Source: Actinomycetota bacterium (GTDB lineage: Bacteria > Actinomycetota > Acidimicrobiia > Acidimicrobiales > Palsa-688). Taken from it: a stretch of 64,000 nt of DNA. The first letter of the stretch is position 1. The number at the start of each line of letters is the position of its first letter. The stretch spans positions 1 to 64,000 of the forward strand of contig JAJPKN010000068.1 in NCBI GenBank assembly GCA_021323695.1, read 5' to 3'. Positions 31,427 to 41,937 of the stretch are shown one piece after another. The position numbers and the translations under genes are program-made. The notes below the pieces were generated by a model. The model worked only from the letters and a program-made list of their open reading frames with translations. It did no database searches and had not been told where the DNA came from.

Positions 31427-32418
31427 GCGCGGCCAAGGCCCCCCTCCAGGTGACCGTGACGGGGGCGGCCGGGCAGATCGGCTACAGCTTGGTCTTCCGC
31501 ATCGGCTCGGGCGAGATGTTCGGCCCCGACCAGCCAGTGGTGCTCCGCCTGCTCGAGATCGAGCCGGCCATGCCCGCGCTGGCCGGCACGGCCATGGAGC
31601 TGGACGACTGCGCCTTCCCCCTCCTGGCCGGCATCGAGATGACGACGGACCTCAAAGTGGCCTTCGACGGGGCCTCGTGGGCATTGCTGGTGGGGTCGGT
31701 GCCGAGGAAAGCGGGCATGGAGCGCAACGACCTGCTCTCGGTCAACGGCGGCATCTTCGGGCCCCAAGGGGAGGCCATCGCCGCCCATGCGGCCTCGGAC
31801 GTGAGGGTCCTGGTGGTGGGCAACCCCTGCAACACCAACTGCCTGATAGCTCGTTCGCACGCGCCTGAGGTGCCCGACGAGCGCTGGTTCGCCATGACCC
31901 GTCTCGACCGCAACCGGGCGGCCACGGCCCTGGCCGCCAAGGCGGGCGTACCGGTGGGCGCGGTCTCCCACGTGGCCGTCTGGGGCAACCACTCCTCCAC
32001 CCAGTTCCCCGATTTCGAGAACGCCTTGGTCAACGGGCAGCCGGCCCCGTCGGTCATCGGTGACGACCAGTGGCTGAAAGAGACGTTCCTGTCGGAGATC
32101 CAGCAGCGGGGGGCCAAGATAATCCAAGCCCGAGGAGCCTCCTCGGCCGCGTCGGCCGCCAATGCCGTGGTGGGCTCGGTGCAAAGCATCCTGAGCCCCA
32201 CCCCGCCCGGGGACTGCGCCTCGCTGGCGGTCGTCTCCCACGGGGAGTACGGGCGCCCTGAGGGGCTCGTGTTCGGTTACCCGGTCATCTCGGACGGCAA
32301 AGGCTGGCACGTGGAAGAGGGGCTGCGCCACAGCGCTTTTGCCCAGCAACGCATAGACGCCACCACCGAGGAGCTCCTGGCCGAGCGGGCCGCGGTGAGC
32401 GACCTGCTAGGCGCCTAG
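31423..32418 (+). CDS. mdh: Malate dehydrogenase
   Basis: 331 residues. Rossmann motif [20 protein letters not shown], Arg in [35 protein letters not shown] and the catalytic His in [13 protein letters not shown] place it in the cytosolic/mycobacterial-type malate dehydrogenase group (TGAAGQI, GNHSxTQ). It oxidises malate with NAD. GTG 31423 overlaps the gltA stop. The TAG stop shares CTAG at 32415-32418 with the stop of the convergent membrane gene, so the two coding regions overlap tail to tail by 4 bp. Confidence 0.95.
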   Translation: MSAAKAPLQVTVTGAAGQIGYSLVFRIGSGEMFGPDQPVVLRLLEIEPAMPALAGTAMELDDCAFPLLAGIEMTTDLKVAFDGASWALLVGSVPRKAGMERNDLLSVNGGIFGPQGEAIAAHAASDVRVLVVGNPCNTNCLIARSHAPEVPDERWFAMTRLDRNRAATALAAKAGVPVGAVSHVAVWGNHSSTQFPDFENALVNGQPAPSVIGDDQWLKETFLSEIQQRGAKIIQARGASSAASAANAVVGSVQSILSPTPPGDCASLAVVSHGEYGRPEGLVFGYPVISDGKGWHVEEGLRHSAFAQQRIDATTEELLAERAAVSDLLGA

Positions 32419-34010
32419 GAGGTGGCCGCCGGGGCCGGCGGCTTGGCGGTGGCCAGGTCCTCGGGCCCCGGCGGTGACGCCGGCAGGGGTACGGCCGTCT
32501 CGTGCTCAGCGGTGAGCCGGGGGGCGAACAGCGAGACTATGGCGCCAACCACCATCAGGCTCTGGCCTATGGCGTAGAGGACCTCGCCAGCGTTGCCCGA
32601 GCCCCAGTTCGCGCTGTGGCCGGGGACGGTGAAGACCCAGATGCCCATGCCGGCCAGGGTGATGAGCATGCCGGCCATGACGACCTGTCCCATGGCCCGG
32701 CGGAAGGCCAGAGCGCGAGCCGAGCCGCTGGCGGTCAGCTCGACGGCCAGGAGGAACACGGCGATGATGGGCAGCGACCCGAAGGCGAACAGCAGGTGGC
32801 TGCGGGAGAAGACCTGGTCACCCATCATGCGGGGACCGCTCACGCCGGCGCCGAAGCTGGCCTCGTGCATCTCGATGTAATAGCCGTAGAAGAAAAGAGC
32901 GACGGCTGCGGTCACGTAGGTGAGGTACACTCCCGCCCGGAGCGGGTTCAGTTGGTGCAGCGCACGACCGGTGGCGGCCGCGGCCCGCACGAACAGCCCC
33001 CGTAGCTCGGGCAGCATGGCCCCGGCGAGCACGAGCGCTCCCACCCCCATGAGCCCGGTGAAGGTGTCGTCCATGGCGATCCCGTTGGCGCCACCGGGGC
33101 CCGAGGGGAACCAGGCCGGGATCACGAAGGTGCCGAGCGCCGAGACGGTGTAGACGCCGGAGTAGAGGGCTATGCCGCCCAGCATGACGCCTACCCCGGC
33201 GCGCGCCGCCTGGGCGCGGGGGCCAACCAACCTGGAATAGCCAAAGGCCTCGGCCGCCAGCAGCACGATGGCGGCCATGAAGCTCGGCAGCATCCCGTGC
33301 GAGTGGGCAGTTACCACGTTGCCCATGAGCGTGGAGTAGCTCTCCTTTTGCGCCTGGGCCCAGAAGTTCCAACTGATCCCCACCTGGTCGGCTGCGGCCA
33401 CGAGGCCGAAGACGACCCAGGTCAGGGTCGACACCCCGGTCAAGAAGAAGGCCCAGGTTATCTCTGCCTTGCGGGGGGAGAGCACGGCGCGCCTTTCTGG
33501 TACCAGAGCGCAGCTGGCCGCCACCCAGGCGATGTCCACCACGAACAGGGCCGTCACCCCCAAGAGCTCCAGTGTGGCCGGCATGATGACCCAGTAGCCG
33601 AAGTCAACCAGGGACGACACGTGGTGCTGGGTCCCATAGCCCAGGACCAAGAAGCCGGCTCCCTCGAACATCGCGACGAGGGCACTGTGGGTGACGAGGT
33701 ACCTGACCCATGCGTGCAGCACGAAAACCCTTGTGCACAGGATCAGGAAGAGCAAGGCAGACGGGAGCATCAGGGCGTGGTAGAACCACACCTGAGCGGC
33801 CGTCAGGTCTCCTCCGTTGCTGGCGCTGAGCCACGGCACGGTGATGAACGAGAGCACCGCCACGAGCACGACCCAGGCCATCAGCAGCCGGACCATGACG
33901 GTGGTGAAGTCCAGTGCCGGGCGGGGCCCGCGCTCGTCCAGCCAGGCGGTGGGGCCGTTGCCCGCGCCTGGTGCCGGGGCGGTACCGCTGCTCTGCATTG
34001 GTATTGCCAT
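32415..34010 (-). CDS. 12-helix membrane protein, possible heme-copper oxidase relative
   Basis: 531 residues with about twelve transmembrane helices, the number found in heme-copper oxidase subunit I. Histidines lie in or near helices: [62 protein letters not shown] and [11 protein letters not shown]. The AHSHG pair recalls the HxH heme ligands of NOR/cbb3-type subunits, but the CuB-site HPEVY and HH pattern of canonical aa3 oxidases is not seen. ATG 34010 has GGAGGGA upstream. The next gene upstream is heme O synthase, which supports a heme-enzyme role. It is not certain, and a heme-binding or redox membrane protein outside the oxidases is possible. Confidence 0.6.
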   Translation of the reverse strand: MAIPMQSSGTAPAPGAGNGPTAWLDERGPRPALDFTTVMVRLLMAWVVLVAVLSFITVPWLSASNGGDLTAAQVWFYHALMLPSALLFLILCTRVFVLHAWVRYLVTHSALVAMFEGAGFLVLGYGTQHHVSSLVDFGYWVIMPATLELLGVTALFVVDIAWVAASCALVPERRAVLSPRKAEITWAFFLTGVSTLTWVVFGLVAAADQVGISWNFWAQAQKESYSTLMGNVVTAHSHGMLPSFMAAIVLLAAEAFGYSRLVGPRAQAARAGVGVMLGGIALYSGVYTVSALGTFVIPAWFPSGPGGANGIAMDDTFTGLMGVGALVLAGAMLPELRGLFVRAAAATGRALHQLNPLRAGVYLTYVTAAVALFFYGYYIEMHEASFGAGVSGPRMMGDQVFSRSHLLFAFGSLPIIAVFLLAVELTASGSARALAFRRAMGQVVMAGMLITLAGMGIWVFTVPGHSANWGSGNAGEVLYAIGQSLMVVGAIVSLFAPRLTAEHETAVPLPASPPGPEDLATAKPPAPAATS

Positions 34011-34133
34011 TTGGTTGGTCCCTCCTGTTCTCCAGTTAAAAGGGCGGGCGGCCGGTGGGCGCCCGGTGGCCGGGCAGGCCACGCCTCGCCTGCTCCAGGG
34101 CTACGACGAGTGGGGCGGATGTAAGAAGCGGGC

Positions 34134-35045
34134 TCAGAGGGCGCATGCGAGCACTGTCCCCAAGACGGCGATGAGGTAAGCGGTGATGGCATGGACCAGC
34201 CAGGCGGGGGGCCGGGCCCGTCGGGGGGCCAGGGCGGCCGTGCTCGCCAGGGCCAGGGAGGCGCCGGCCACGGGGATGGCCGCCCAGTGCCCGGGGGCGT
34301 TGCCCAGGGCGAACAGGGCCCCCGTTGCCAGGGCGCCCATGGCCAGCCCCGAGGCTCCCAACGCAGCCACCAACTGGGGCCGTGACCACACCAGCGGCGC
34401 CATCGGGACCCCAGCCGCGGCGTAGTCCTGGCGGTAGCGCAGGGCTATCACCCATATGTGCACCAGGACCCAGGCCCCGGCCATGGCGCCGAGCAGCCAG
34501 GCCGCGGCTGAGATAGGCACGGCGACGGCGGCGTAACCGGCCCATAGGGTGAGGGGCGCCACCAGTGACCCCAGCACAACGCTCCATGGCGTGGAACGCT
34601 TGGTGAGCCAGCTGTAGACGACCACGTTGTTGGCCAAGCCGAGGCCGAGGAAGACCAGGGGCAAGGGCCCCAGGACGGCGGCTAGGGCCAAACCGCTGGC
34701 GCACAGCCCGACGGCCAGGGCCCTGGCTTCGAGAAGGGAGACTTGGCCTGTGACCAGGGGGCGCCGGGCCGTGCGGGGCATCACCGCGTCGATGTCGCGG
34801 TCCAATATGTTGGTCCAGCACTCGGCTCCCGCGCTCAGGAGCAGGACGGAAGTTGCCGCCGCCAGGACGCGTAGGATAGGCGCTGGCTTGCCGGCGGCCG
34901 CCACCAGGCTGCCCGTCGTGGCCATAAGGGCGAACGTGACCACAATGTGAGGCTTCACGAACGCCAGTACTGCGCGCGCCTTGCGAAGAGCCTTGGCCTC
35001 AAGCGTGGCCGGTGGGACAAGCAGCGACGTTGTAGGCCCGTTCAC
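34134..35045 (-). CDS. ctaB: Protoheme IX farnesyltransferase (heme O synthase)
   Basis: 303 residues, UbiA family, about nine transmembrane helices. The first Asp-rich motif is NILDRDIDAVMPRTARRPLV, and YSWLTKRSTPWSVVLGSLVA PLTLWAGY is specific to CtaB. The second motif region is ALRYRQDYAAAGVPM. It adds a farnesyl group to heme B for cytochrome oxidase. GTG 35045 has GGAG 7 nt upstream; a TTG four codons earlier is also open. It precedes the 12-helix protein on the same strand with a gap of about 120 bp. Confidence 0.93.
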   Translation of the reverse strand: MNGPTTSLLVPPATLEAKALRKARAVLAFVKPHIVVTFALMATTGSLVAAAGKPAPILRVLAAATSVLLLSAGAECWTNILDRDIDAVMPRTARRPLVTGQVSLLEARALAVGLCASGLALAAVLGPLPLVFLGLGLANNVVVYSWLTKRSTPWSVVLGSLVAPLTLWAGYAAVAVPISAAAWLLGAMAGAWVLVHIWVIALRYRQDYAAAGVPMAPLVWSRPQLVAALGASGLAMGALATGALFALGNAPGHWAAIPVAGASLALASTAALAPRRARPPAWLVHAITAYLIAVLGTVLACAL

Positions 35046-35220
35046 GTGACACTCCAAGCGGGACGAGTGCTCCGTGCAGACGTCCTGGTAAAAAGTGTCG
35101 CACTCGCCTGGTGTAGGGCGCAGGGCACAAAGTCCTGGCCGCTCAGGGCGCTTAGCCCGTTATGCCGCCCGGCTTGGCGCCCGTTGTGCCGCCTGGCGCC
35201 GGGGCCCGGCGCTCAGGGGC

Positions 35221-36039
35221 TCAACCCGGGTAGGGGGCCATGGCCTCGGCCAAGGAAATAGCCGCCAGGGCACTGTGGTAGGCCGAGGCCACGTACAGGT
35301 CGCTGCCTTCCACCCAGTACAGCCCGGTGTGCAGGCCGTCGCCCGCCATGTCGCATTGGAGCACCCCGGGCCCGGGAGGCAGGGCGTGGTGGGCGAGGTA
35401 GCCAAGGATGCTGGCGGCAACTTGGTGCCAGGGGGCGGCCCTGCCGCTGCCCTGGCCGTTGCCCAGGTCACCGGTCAACTGGAACTGCCAGCCCCGGTGA
35501 GACCAGGTGACCGCGCAGTCACCGCCTCCGGTGCCGCCCGAGTGCACCTCGGCCACGACGCCCGGGCTCAGCGTGGCTCGAGCCGTCCTCGTGCAGCCAG
35601 CCAGGCTGGCCGAAGCGTTGGGCAGGGCCGACACGGCGGTGCGGGCGGTCGGGTACCGGTGGCCCTGGAAGTAGCCGTAGTAGCTGGCCATGGCGCCGCA
35701 GCGCCCCGTCCCCACCCCTGGGCTGTTGACCGGCAGGGGGGCGGGGCAGCGGTACAGCGCCACCCCGTAGTACTGGCCGGCGTAGGCCTGGGCCGAGTTG
35801 GGGACGCCCCCGGCACTGGGCAGCCAGCGAGGCGCTTCCAGGGGGACGTGGGCGCGGGGGCGGACGTAGGCCATGGCCTCCTGTACCACTTTGGGCCAGT
35901 GGGTCGTCGTGGGCGGCGCCTGGGCCGCCCCTGCCAGCGAGCTGGGCGGGGCGAGCAGGTACCAGGCAGCCAGGGCCGTGGCCGCCTTGGCCGCAAGGGA
36001 CCGGGCCGGTTTGGGCAGTGCCGTCACCTGGCGTCCCAT
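35221..36039 (-). CDS. Exported protein of unknown function
   Basis: 272 residues. An N-terminal signal (KAATALAAWYLLAPPSSLAG, cleavage near AGAAQA) precedes a mature domain with YYGVALYRCPAPLPV, GRCGAMASYYGYFQGH, a late HHALPPGPGVLQCDM and four or more cysteines (RCP, RCG, GCTR, DCAV, QCD) that could form disulfides outside the cell. I do not recognise the family. ATG 36039 is preceded by the palindrome AACTAGTT. The 175 bp between it and ctaB hold nothing I recognise. Confidence 0.7.
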   Translation of the reverse strand: MGRQVTALPKPARSLAAKAATALAAWYLLAPPSSLAGAAQAPPTTTHWPKVVQEAMAYVRPRAHVPLEAPRWLPSAGGVPNSAQAYAGQYYGVALYRCPAPLPVNSPGVGTGRCGAMASYYGYFQGHRYPTARTAVSALPNASASLAGCTRTARATLSPGVVAEVHSGGTGGGDCAVTWSHRGWQFQLTGDLGNGQGSGRAAPWHQVAASILGYLAHHALPPGPGVLQCDMAGDGLHTGLYWVEGSDLYVASAYHSALAAISLAEAMAPYPG

Positions 36040-36077
36040 GCAACTAGTTCGCGTACCCCGACGAGCGCACGCATAAC

Positions 36078-36950
36078 CTATACGAACAGAGGTTCGATCT
36101 CAGCCCGGGACACGAGGTCGCGCATTTCCTCGTCGGTCGGGCGCGCTAGGCCCTGCTCGAAGAACCGGGACGCAGCGGCCAGCACCCGCGGTAGCAGGCC
36201 CATGTCGGCCACACTGTTCAGGAACACCCCGGGGCGCGATAGCACCCAGCTGACCGCCAGGGCGATGTCAGCGGGTTCTTCGAGCGGCTTGTACCAGGAG
36301 CTACGGGTGTGGGGCCGGCCGGCCCAGGGGCTGGCCGCGATGGCCTTGATGGTCTGCACCGCAATGGAGCGCTCGGCGCACGTGGCCGCCAGCGCCTCGA
36401 AGTTGCGGGCATAGTAGTCGTCCTGCATGGTCACGAAGTTGTAGGGCAGCAGGACCGAGTCGAAGTCGAAGCGTTCGAGGCTCCGGCGATGGGTGGCAGC
36501 GACCTGTAGGCCATGGCCCGTGACCCCTATGAAGCGGACCAGGCCCTCGTCGCGGGCAGCAAGCGCGGCCTCCAGCGCACCGCCCGGGCTGAGGGCGACG
36601 TCCCAGTCGATGGGGTCGACCAGGTTGTGCAGCTGCCAGAGGTCGACGTGGTCCACCCCCATGCGTTCCAATGACCGCTCGAGCTCTTCCCGGGCCGCGG
36701 CCCGGGCCCGCTGGGCCGTCTTGGTGGCCAGGAAGAACTGCCCCGGGGCCCGCCGCAACCATGGCCGCACCCGCAGCTCGGCGTCCCCGTAGCCAGCGGC
36801 GACGTCGATGTGGTTGATGCCAAAGCTCATGAGCACCTCGAAGGTGGCATCGGCTTCGGCCTGGCTGGCCGCGTAGAGGGCCGCCCCCCCGAAGACCACC
36901 CGGGTGCTGTCGTGCCCGGTGCGCCCGAAGCGGGCCGTCTCAATAACCAT
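36078..36950 (-). CDS. Aldo/keto reductase family protein
   Basis: 290 residues, TIM barrel. The tetrad is visible: Asp and Tyr in [15 protein letters not shown], Lys in [10 protein letters not shown] and His in [10 protein letters not shown]. It would reduce an aldehyde or ketone with NADPH; the substrate is unknown. On the minus strand TAGAGT (36965-36960) lies 9 nt before ATG 36950, a leaderless arrangement. The C-terminal part ([20 protein letters not shown]) is the usual NADP-binding region. It is transcribed towards the exported protein with a 38-bp gap. Confidence 0.9.
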   Translation of the reverse strand: MVIETARFGRTGHDSTRVVFGGAALYAASQAEADATFEVLMSFGINHIDVAAGYGDAELRVRPWLRRAPGQFFLATKTAQRARAAAREELERSLERMGVDHVDLWQLHNLVDPIDWDVALSPGGALEAALAARDEGLVRFIGVTGHGLQVAATHRRSLERFDFDSVLLPYNFVTMQDDYYARNFEALAATCAERSIAVQTIKAIAASPWAGRPHTRSSWYKPLEEPADIALAVSWVLSRPGVFLNSVADMGLLPRVLAAASRFFEQGLARPTDEEMRDLVSRAEIEPLFV

Positions 36951-37034
36951 ACGGCAGTGACTCTAACCTCCTGTGGGTGCCCCCTGTGGGTGCCTGCCCG
37001 GGCTCGGGCCGGGCCAGGACTGGGCTACGACGGG

Positions 37035-38087
37035 CTAGGGCAGCTTGGCCAGCACGTCGGCAGCCGGGACGTCCCGGCCGTCGAGGGGCGGGGGCCCGTC
37101 CTGCCTGCCGGCGGGGTCGCCGCCGGGGGCAAAGGCCGCCACGGCCAGCGCGGTCGCCAACGCCCGGAGCAGCTCGCGCAGCTCCCGGGGCAGGGGGAAG
37201 TACTCGTCTTCGTCGACGGCGCGCACCTCCTCGACCCCATGGGCAGGGGCCAGACGGCTGATCACCTCCTCGACCAGGGACTCGGGGGCCGAGGCCCCGG
37301 CGATCACCCCGACGACCCCCGAGATGTCCTCCGGGAGCTCGCCGGCGCTGTTGACCCGCAGCACCCTCCGGCAGCCGGCAGCCTTGGCCGTGCGCACGAG
37401 AGCGGAGGTGTTCGAGGAGTTGGCGCTGCCGATCACCACCATTGTCGGGCAGCGCCGGGCCACGGCTCTCAGGGCAGCTTGGCGGTTGGTGGTGGCGAAG
37501 CACAGGTCGCTGCGGCCGGGGACCCAAAGGTCGGGCCAGCGGGCCAGGGCCGCGTCGAGGATGGAGCGCCATTCGTCGACCGCCAGGGTGGTCTGGGCCA
37601 GGAAGGCGACCGGCGCCCCGGGTTCGGGCAGGGCGCCCACCTCTTCGGCGCTTTCCACCCGGTGGATCGCCTGGGGGGCCACGGCCATGGTGCCCACCGC
37701 CTCTTCGTGTCCTTCGTGGCCGACGTAGACGATGCTGTAGCCCTTGGACGCCCGCAGCTTGACCTCATGGTGGACCTTTGTCACCAGGGGGCAGACGGCG
37801 TCGACGACGGCCCCGCCCTTGGCCCTGGCCGCCTGGGCAACTTCGGGGGCCGACCCGTGGGCGGACAACATGAGGGGCCGGCCCGGCGGCACCTCGGCGA
37901 TGTCGTCCACGAAGACCACGCCCAACTGACGGAAGCGCTCCACCACGACCTGGTTGTGGACGATCTCGTGGTAGCAGTAGACGGGGGGCTCGAACACGCG
38001 CACCATCCAGGCCAGCGCCTTGATCGCCATTTCGACCCCGGCGCAAAAGCCACGCGGCGACGCCAGCAGCACCCGTTCCACGTCCAC
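37035..38087 (-). CDS. ispH: 4-hydroxy-3-methylbut-2-enyl diphosphate reductase
   Basis: 350 residues. The three cluster cysteines are in PRGFCAGVEMAI, DAVCPLVTKVH and the DLCFATTNRQ region; HEIVHNQ, SAHGSAPE and TGTMAVAP-like segments are also present. It performs the last step of the MEP isoprenoid pathway with a 4Fe-4S cluster. TAGGTT (38101-38096, minus) is 8 nt before GTG 38087, so I prefer that start; the frame is open to GTG 38126. The C-terminal tail of about 55 residues after the domain (ELLRALATALAVAAFAPGGD) is extra. Confidence 0.94.
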   Translation of the reverse strand: MDVERVLLASPRGFCAGVEMAIKALAWMVRVFEPPVYCYHEIVHNQVVVERFRQLGVVFVDDIAEVPPGRPLMLSAHGSAPEVAQAARAKGGAVVDAVCPLVTKVHHEVKLRASKGYSIVYVGHEGHEEAVGTMAVAPQAIHRVESAEEVGALPEPGAPVAFLAQTTLAVDEWRSILDAALARWPDLWVPGRSDLCFATTNRQAALRAVARRCPTMVVIGSANSSNTSALVRTAKAAGCRRVLRVNSAGELPEDISGVVGVIAGASAPESLVEEVISRLAPAHGVEEVRAVDEDEYFPLPRELRELLRALATALAVAAFAPGGDPAGRQDGPPPLDGRDVPAADVLAKLP

Positions 38088-38237
38088 GGTCGACCAACCT
38101 ACCGCCTGGCTAGGCAGCTGCCCCACCCCTGTGGTGCCGTCCCCCAGCCGGGGCCGGCGCAGCCTGTGACGAACGGCTCTAGGCCTGCTGACCTGGTGCC
38201 CTGGGCGGGTGGGGGCGGGACCGGCCAGTGTTCGGCC

Positions 38238-38243
38238 TAAGAT
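38238..38243 (+). promoter_or_regulatory. Possible -10 element of the gap-pgk-tpiA operon
   Basis: TAAGAT at 38238-38243 gives a leader of about 60 nt that ends in AAAGGAGAGATC directly before ATG 38311. Unlike most operons here this one has a strong ribosome site, as expected for a highly expressed glycolytic operon. Confidence 0.4.
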
Positions 38244-38286
38244 CGGTCGCGAGCGAAGCGGCGCCTCGCGCTGGGACGCGGGCTAG

Positions 38287-39318
<1,032 letters not shown>

Positions 39319-39322
39319 GGCC

Positions 39323-40480
39323 GTGCAGCTCCCCCAGCTGGAGGACCTGCGCCCGGTGGCCGGCAAACGGGTGCTGGTCCGCGCCGACTTCAACGTGCCC
39401 ATGGCCAATGGCGCCATCACCGACGACCTGCGCATCCGGCTCCCATTGGAGACCATAATGTGGTTGCTCGACGAGGGGGCGGCCAAGGTGACCGTGTGCA
39501 GCCACCTGGGCCGGCCCAAGGGCAAGCCGGGCCCCAAGTACGACATGTCCCCTGTCCGGGCGCGGCTGTACGAGCTGCTGAAGGAAAAGGGGGCGGACAC
39601 CTCCCGGGTCGAACTGCTGGACAACCTCCGCTACAACCCCGGGGAGGAGGCGAACGACCCGGCCTTCGTGCGGGCCTTGGTCGAGGGCCAGGACCTCTAC
39701 GTGGACGACGCCTTTGGCGCGGCTCACCGGGCCCACGCTTCCATCGTGGGCCCTCCCGCCTGGTTGCCTTCGGCTGCCGGGCGGGTCCTGGCCCGGGAGG
39801 TGGAGGTGCTCGACCGCATCTTGCACCGGGCCGAGCGCCCCTTCGTGGCGGTGCTGGGCGGTGCCAAGGTCTCCGACAAGCTGGGCGTCATCGGTGCCCT
39901 GCTGTCCCGGGTCGACGCCTTGCTGGTCGGGGGAGGGATGTGCTTCACCTTCCTGGCCGCCCAGGGCCACTCCACCGGGGCGTCGTTGCTTGAAGAGGGC
40001 CAGGTTGCCACCTGCCGCCAGCTGCTCGGTTCCGGCAAGCGGATCCTCTTGCCGACCGACCTGGTCGTCCTCTCGCCGGGCGGGGCCTTTGGCCCTGGCC
40101 GGGAGCCAAGCGGTGAGGTGCGCCAGGTCGGCGCGGACGTGCCCGACGGCTGGGTGGGCCTCGACATCGGCCCGGGCACGGCGAGCGCGTTCGCCGACGA
40201 GGTCGCCGCGGCTGCCACCGTGTTCTGGAACGGGCCGATGGGCGTCTTCGAGGACCCCCGCTTTGCCGCCGGCACTCGTGCCGTTGCTGAGGCCGTGGCG
40301 TCCACCAGGGCTTTTTCGGTGGTGGGGGGAGGGGACAGCGCCAGCGCCCTCAAGGCCTTCGGCCTGGACGGCAAGGTGAGCCACGTCTCCACGGGCGGCG
40401 GGGCGTCGCTGGAGTTCCTGGAGAAGGGCGACCTGCCGGGACTGGAGGCGCTGCGCCAAGCGGCGGCCCGGCGGGGCTGA
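39323..40480 (+). CDS. pgk: Phosphoglycerate kinase
   Basis: 385 residues. RVLVRADFNVPMANGAITDD, CSHLGRPKGKPGP, LLDNLRYNPGEEANDPAF, YVDDAFGAAHRAHAS, and the C-terminal GGGDSASALKAFG and STGGGASLEFLE are family hallmarks. It transfers phosphate from 1,3-bisphosphoglycerate to ADP. It starts with GTG 4 nt after gap and ends 3 nt before tpiA. Slightly shorter than the usual 390-400 residues but complete. Confidence 0.97.
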   Translation: MQLPQLEDLRPVAGKRVLVRADFNVPMANGAITDDLRIRLPLETIMWLLDEGAAKVTVCSHLGRPKGKPGPKYDMSPVRARLYELLKEKGADTSRVELLDNLRYNPGEEANDPAFVRALVEGQDLYVDDAFGAAHRAHASIVGPPAWLPSAAGRVLAREVEVLDRILHRAERPFVAVLGGAKVSDKLGVIGALLSRVDALLVGGGMCFTFLAAQGHSTGASLLEEGQVATCRQLLGSGKRILLPTDLVVLSPGGAFGPGREPSGEVRQVGADVPDGWVGLDIGPGTASAFADEVAAAATVFWNGPMGVFEDPRFAAGTRAVAEAVASTRAFSVVGGGDSASALKAFGLDGKVSHVSTGGGASLEFLEKGDLPGLEALRQAAARRG

Positions 40481-40483
40481 GCC

Positions 40484-41251
40484 GTGGCTGGCCGCAAGCC
40501 GCTCATCAGCGGCAACTGGAAGATGAACCACACCCACCTGGAGGCCATTGCGGTCGTCCAGAAGCTGGCGTACAGCCTGTCGCCGGCGGACTACGAGCGG
40601 GCCGAGGTCTCCGTGCACCCTGCCTTCACCGCCCTGCGCAGCGTGCAGACGCTACTGGAGGCGGACAACATCCCGATCGCCCTGGGCGCCCAGGACGTGC
40701 ACCCAGCCGACTCGGGGGCGTTCACCGGCGAGGTGAGCCCGGTCATGCTGGCCAAGCTCAACGTGTCCTACGTGATCGTGGGCCACTCCGAGCGACGCCA
40801 GCTGTTCGGGGAGACCGACGAGCAGGTCAACCAGAAGCTCCTGGCGGTGCTCAAGCACCAGATGTCGCCCATCTTGTGCGTAGGCGAGACCCTGGAGGAA
40901 AGAGAGGCCGGGCAGACCGAGGCCAAGGTGCTCGGCCAGCTCCAAGCCGGCCTGGCCGGGGTCTCGGCGCAGGCGATGGGACGGGTCGTCATTGCCTATG
41001 AGCCCATCTGGGCCATCGGGACGGGGCGCAACGCCAGCCCCGAAGACGCACAGGCGGTGTGCAAAGCGGCCCGCAGCGCGCTGGGCGAGCGCTTCGGCAC
41101 TGCCGTGGCCGCTCAGGTCCGGGTCCAGTACGGGGGGTCGGTGACCCCGGCCAACATCTCCGCGTTGATGGCCCAAGAGGACATAGACGGCGCGCTCGTG
41201 GGGGGGGCGAGCCTCGACGCCGAGAAGTTCGCCCAGATAGTGCGCTGGTGA
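40484..41251 (+). CDS. tpiA: Triosephosphate isomerase
   Basis: 255 residues. GNWKMNHTHLEA holds the substrate Lys, IVGHSERRQLFGE the catalytic His, and VIAYEPIWAIGTGRNASPED the catalytic Glu and loop; YGGSVTPANI and GGASLDAEKF close the phosphate site. GTG 40484 lies 3 nt after the pgk stop. It interconverts dihydroxyacetone phosphate and glyceraldehyde-3-phosphate. Confidence 0.97.
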   Translation: MAGRKPLISGNWKMNHTHLEAIAVVQKLAYSLSPADYERAEVSVHPAFTALRSVQTLLEADNIPIALGAQDVHPADSGAFTGEVSPVMLAKLNVSYVIVGHSERRQLFGETDEQVNQKLLAVLKHQMSPILCVGETLEEREAGQTEAKVLGQLQAGLAGVSAQAMGRVVIAYEPIWAIGTGRNASPEDAQAVCKAARSALGERFGTAVAAQVRVQYGGSVTPANISALMAQEDIDGALVGGASLDAEKFAQIVRW

Positions 41252-41342
41252 GCCCCCGGCCCGCCCAGGTGCGGTAGTGAGCTGCCGGGGCCGCTCAGGT
41301 GGTGCGCGGGTGGCCCGCAGCCTGTGGGCCGGGGTACCTGCC

Positions 41343-41362
41343 GGGCCGGTGCTAGCCGGCCC
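41343..41362 (+). terminator. GC hairpin after tpiA
   Basis: GGGCCGG (41343-41349) pairs exactly with CCGGCCC (41356-41362) around TGCTAG. It lies about 90 bp after the tpiA stop. No T-run follows, so it could be a weak or Rho-assisted terminator, or only a local GC palindrome. Confidence 0.4.
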
Positions 41363-41462
41363 TGGGGTGTGGCGGTTATACTGCTGGGGACGCAACAGTG
41401 GTCGCTGGCCGGGCCCAGGGTGTTGCCCTTACGGCGGGGCTGGCGGGAGCTAAGGTCAGCCC

Positions 41463-41621
41463 ATGCAGCGCAGACGGCACACCGCAGGCGGGCAGGGGGC
41501 CCGCCTGAGCTGTGCCCTCCGGCGGCTTCAGCTAAGTTACGGCCAGCCCGGCTCACAGGCCGGTGCTGTCCGCAAGGACAGTTTGGAAATGGAAATGGAG
41601 GAGGTGCCAGCTAAGTGGTGA
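41463..41621 (+). CDS. Possible 52-residue leader ORF overlapping the secG start
   Basis: ATG 41463 is 6 nt after TAAGGT (41451-41456), the same spacing as the leaderless genes. The frame encodes a 52-residue peptide starting MQRRRHTAGG and ending DSLEMEMEEVPAKW, and it stops at 41619-41621, overlapping the secG start at 41615. Its last codons cover the GGAGGAGG ribosome site of secG, so its translation could regulate secG. Not recognised as any family. Another TATACT (41377-41382) upstream could give a longer transcript. Confidence 0.3.
   Translation: MQRRRHTAGGQGARLSCALRRLQLSYGQPGSQAGAVRKDSLEMEMEEVPAKW
41566..41581 (+). promoter_or_regulatory. Hairpin with GCAA tetraloop in the secG leader
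   Basis: CTGTCC pairs with GGACAG around GCAA, a 6-bp stem with a GNRA tetraloop. It lies about 15 nt before the GGAGGAGG site of secG. It could modulate translation or RNA stability, and it falls inside the putative leader ORF. Confidence 0.4.
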
Positions 41622-41848
41622 TCACGTGGGTGGTGATCGCGGTGCACATAGTGCTGTGCGTCACCCTGGTCATCTCGGTCCTCTTGCACAGTGGCAAAGG
41701 CGGAGGGCTTTCGGAGATGTTCGGGGGCGGGCTCGGCTCGGCCGCGGCTGCCTCCAGCGTCGTGGAGCGCAACCTGGACCGCTTCACCGTGTTCACGGCC
41801 ATCGCGTTCGCCTTCACCACGATGATCCTGGCGATCCGCTTGCAGTAA
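41615..41848 (+). CDS. secG: Preprotein translocase subunit SecG
   Basis: 77 residues with two transmembrane helices (VVIAVHIVLCVTLVISVLLH and FTVFTAIAFAFTTMILAI) linked by HSGKGGGLSEMFGGGLGSAA, the glycine-rich cytosolic loop that defines SecG. It assists SecYE during export. GTG 41615 has GGAGGAGG 10 nt upstream; the next codon is also GTG. It follows tpiA at 363 bp, in an order common in actinobacteria. Confidence 0.93.
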   Translation: MVITWVVIAVHIVLCVTLVISVLLHSGKGGGLSEMFGGGLGSAAAASSVVERNLDRFTVFTAIAFAFTTMILAIRLQ

Positions 41849-41937
41849 GCACCGGGGGGCAGGTGCAACCCGGTGCCGAGGGGCAACGGCTCGCCAGTTG
41901 CGGGCACGTCAACCGCCCAGGAGAGAGGGACAGGAAC

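Noticed and set aside
41343-41362. Strong intrinsic terminator after tpiA
   Set aside because: The 7-bp GC stem is real but lacks a T-tract, so I list it only as a weak candidate.
41252-41462. tRNA or other structured RNA between tpiA and secG
   Set aside because: No T-loop or anticodon arm pattern is present; only short hairpins were found. No tRNA or rRNA was recognised anywhere in the window.
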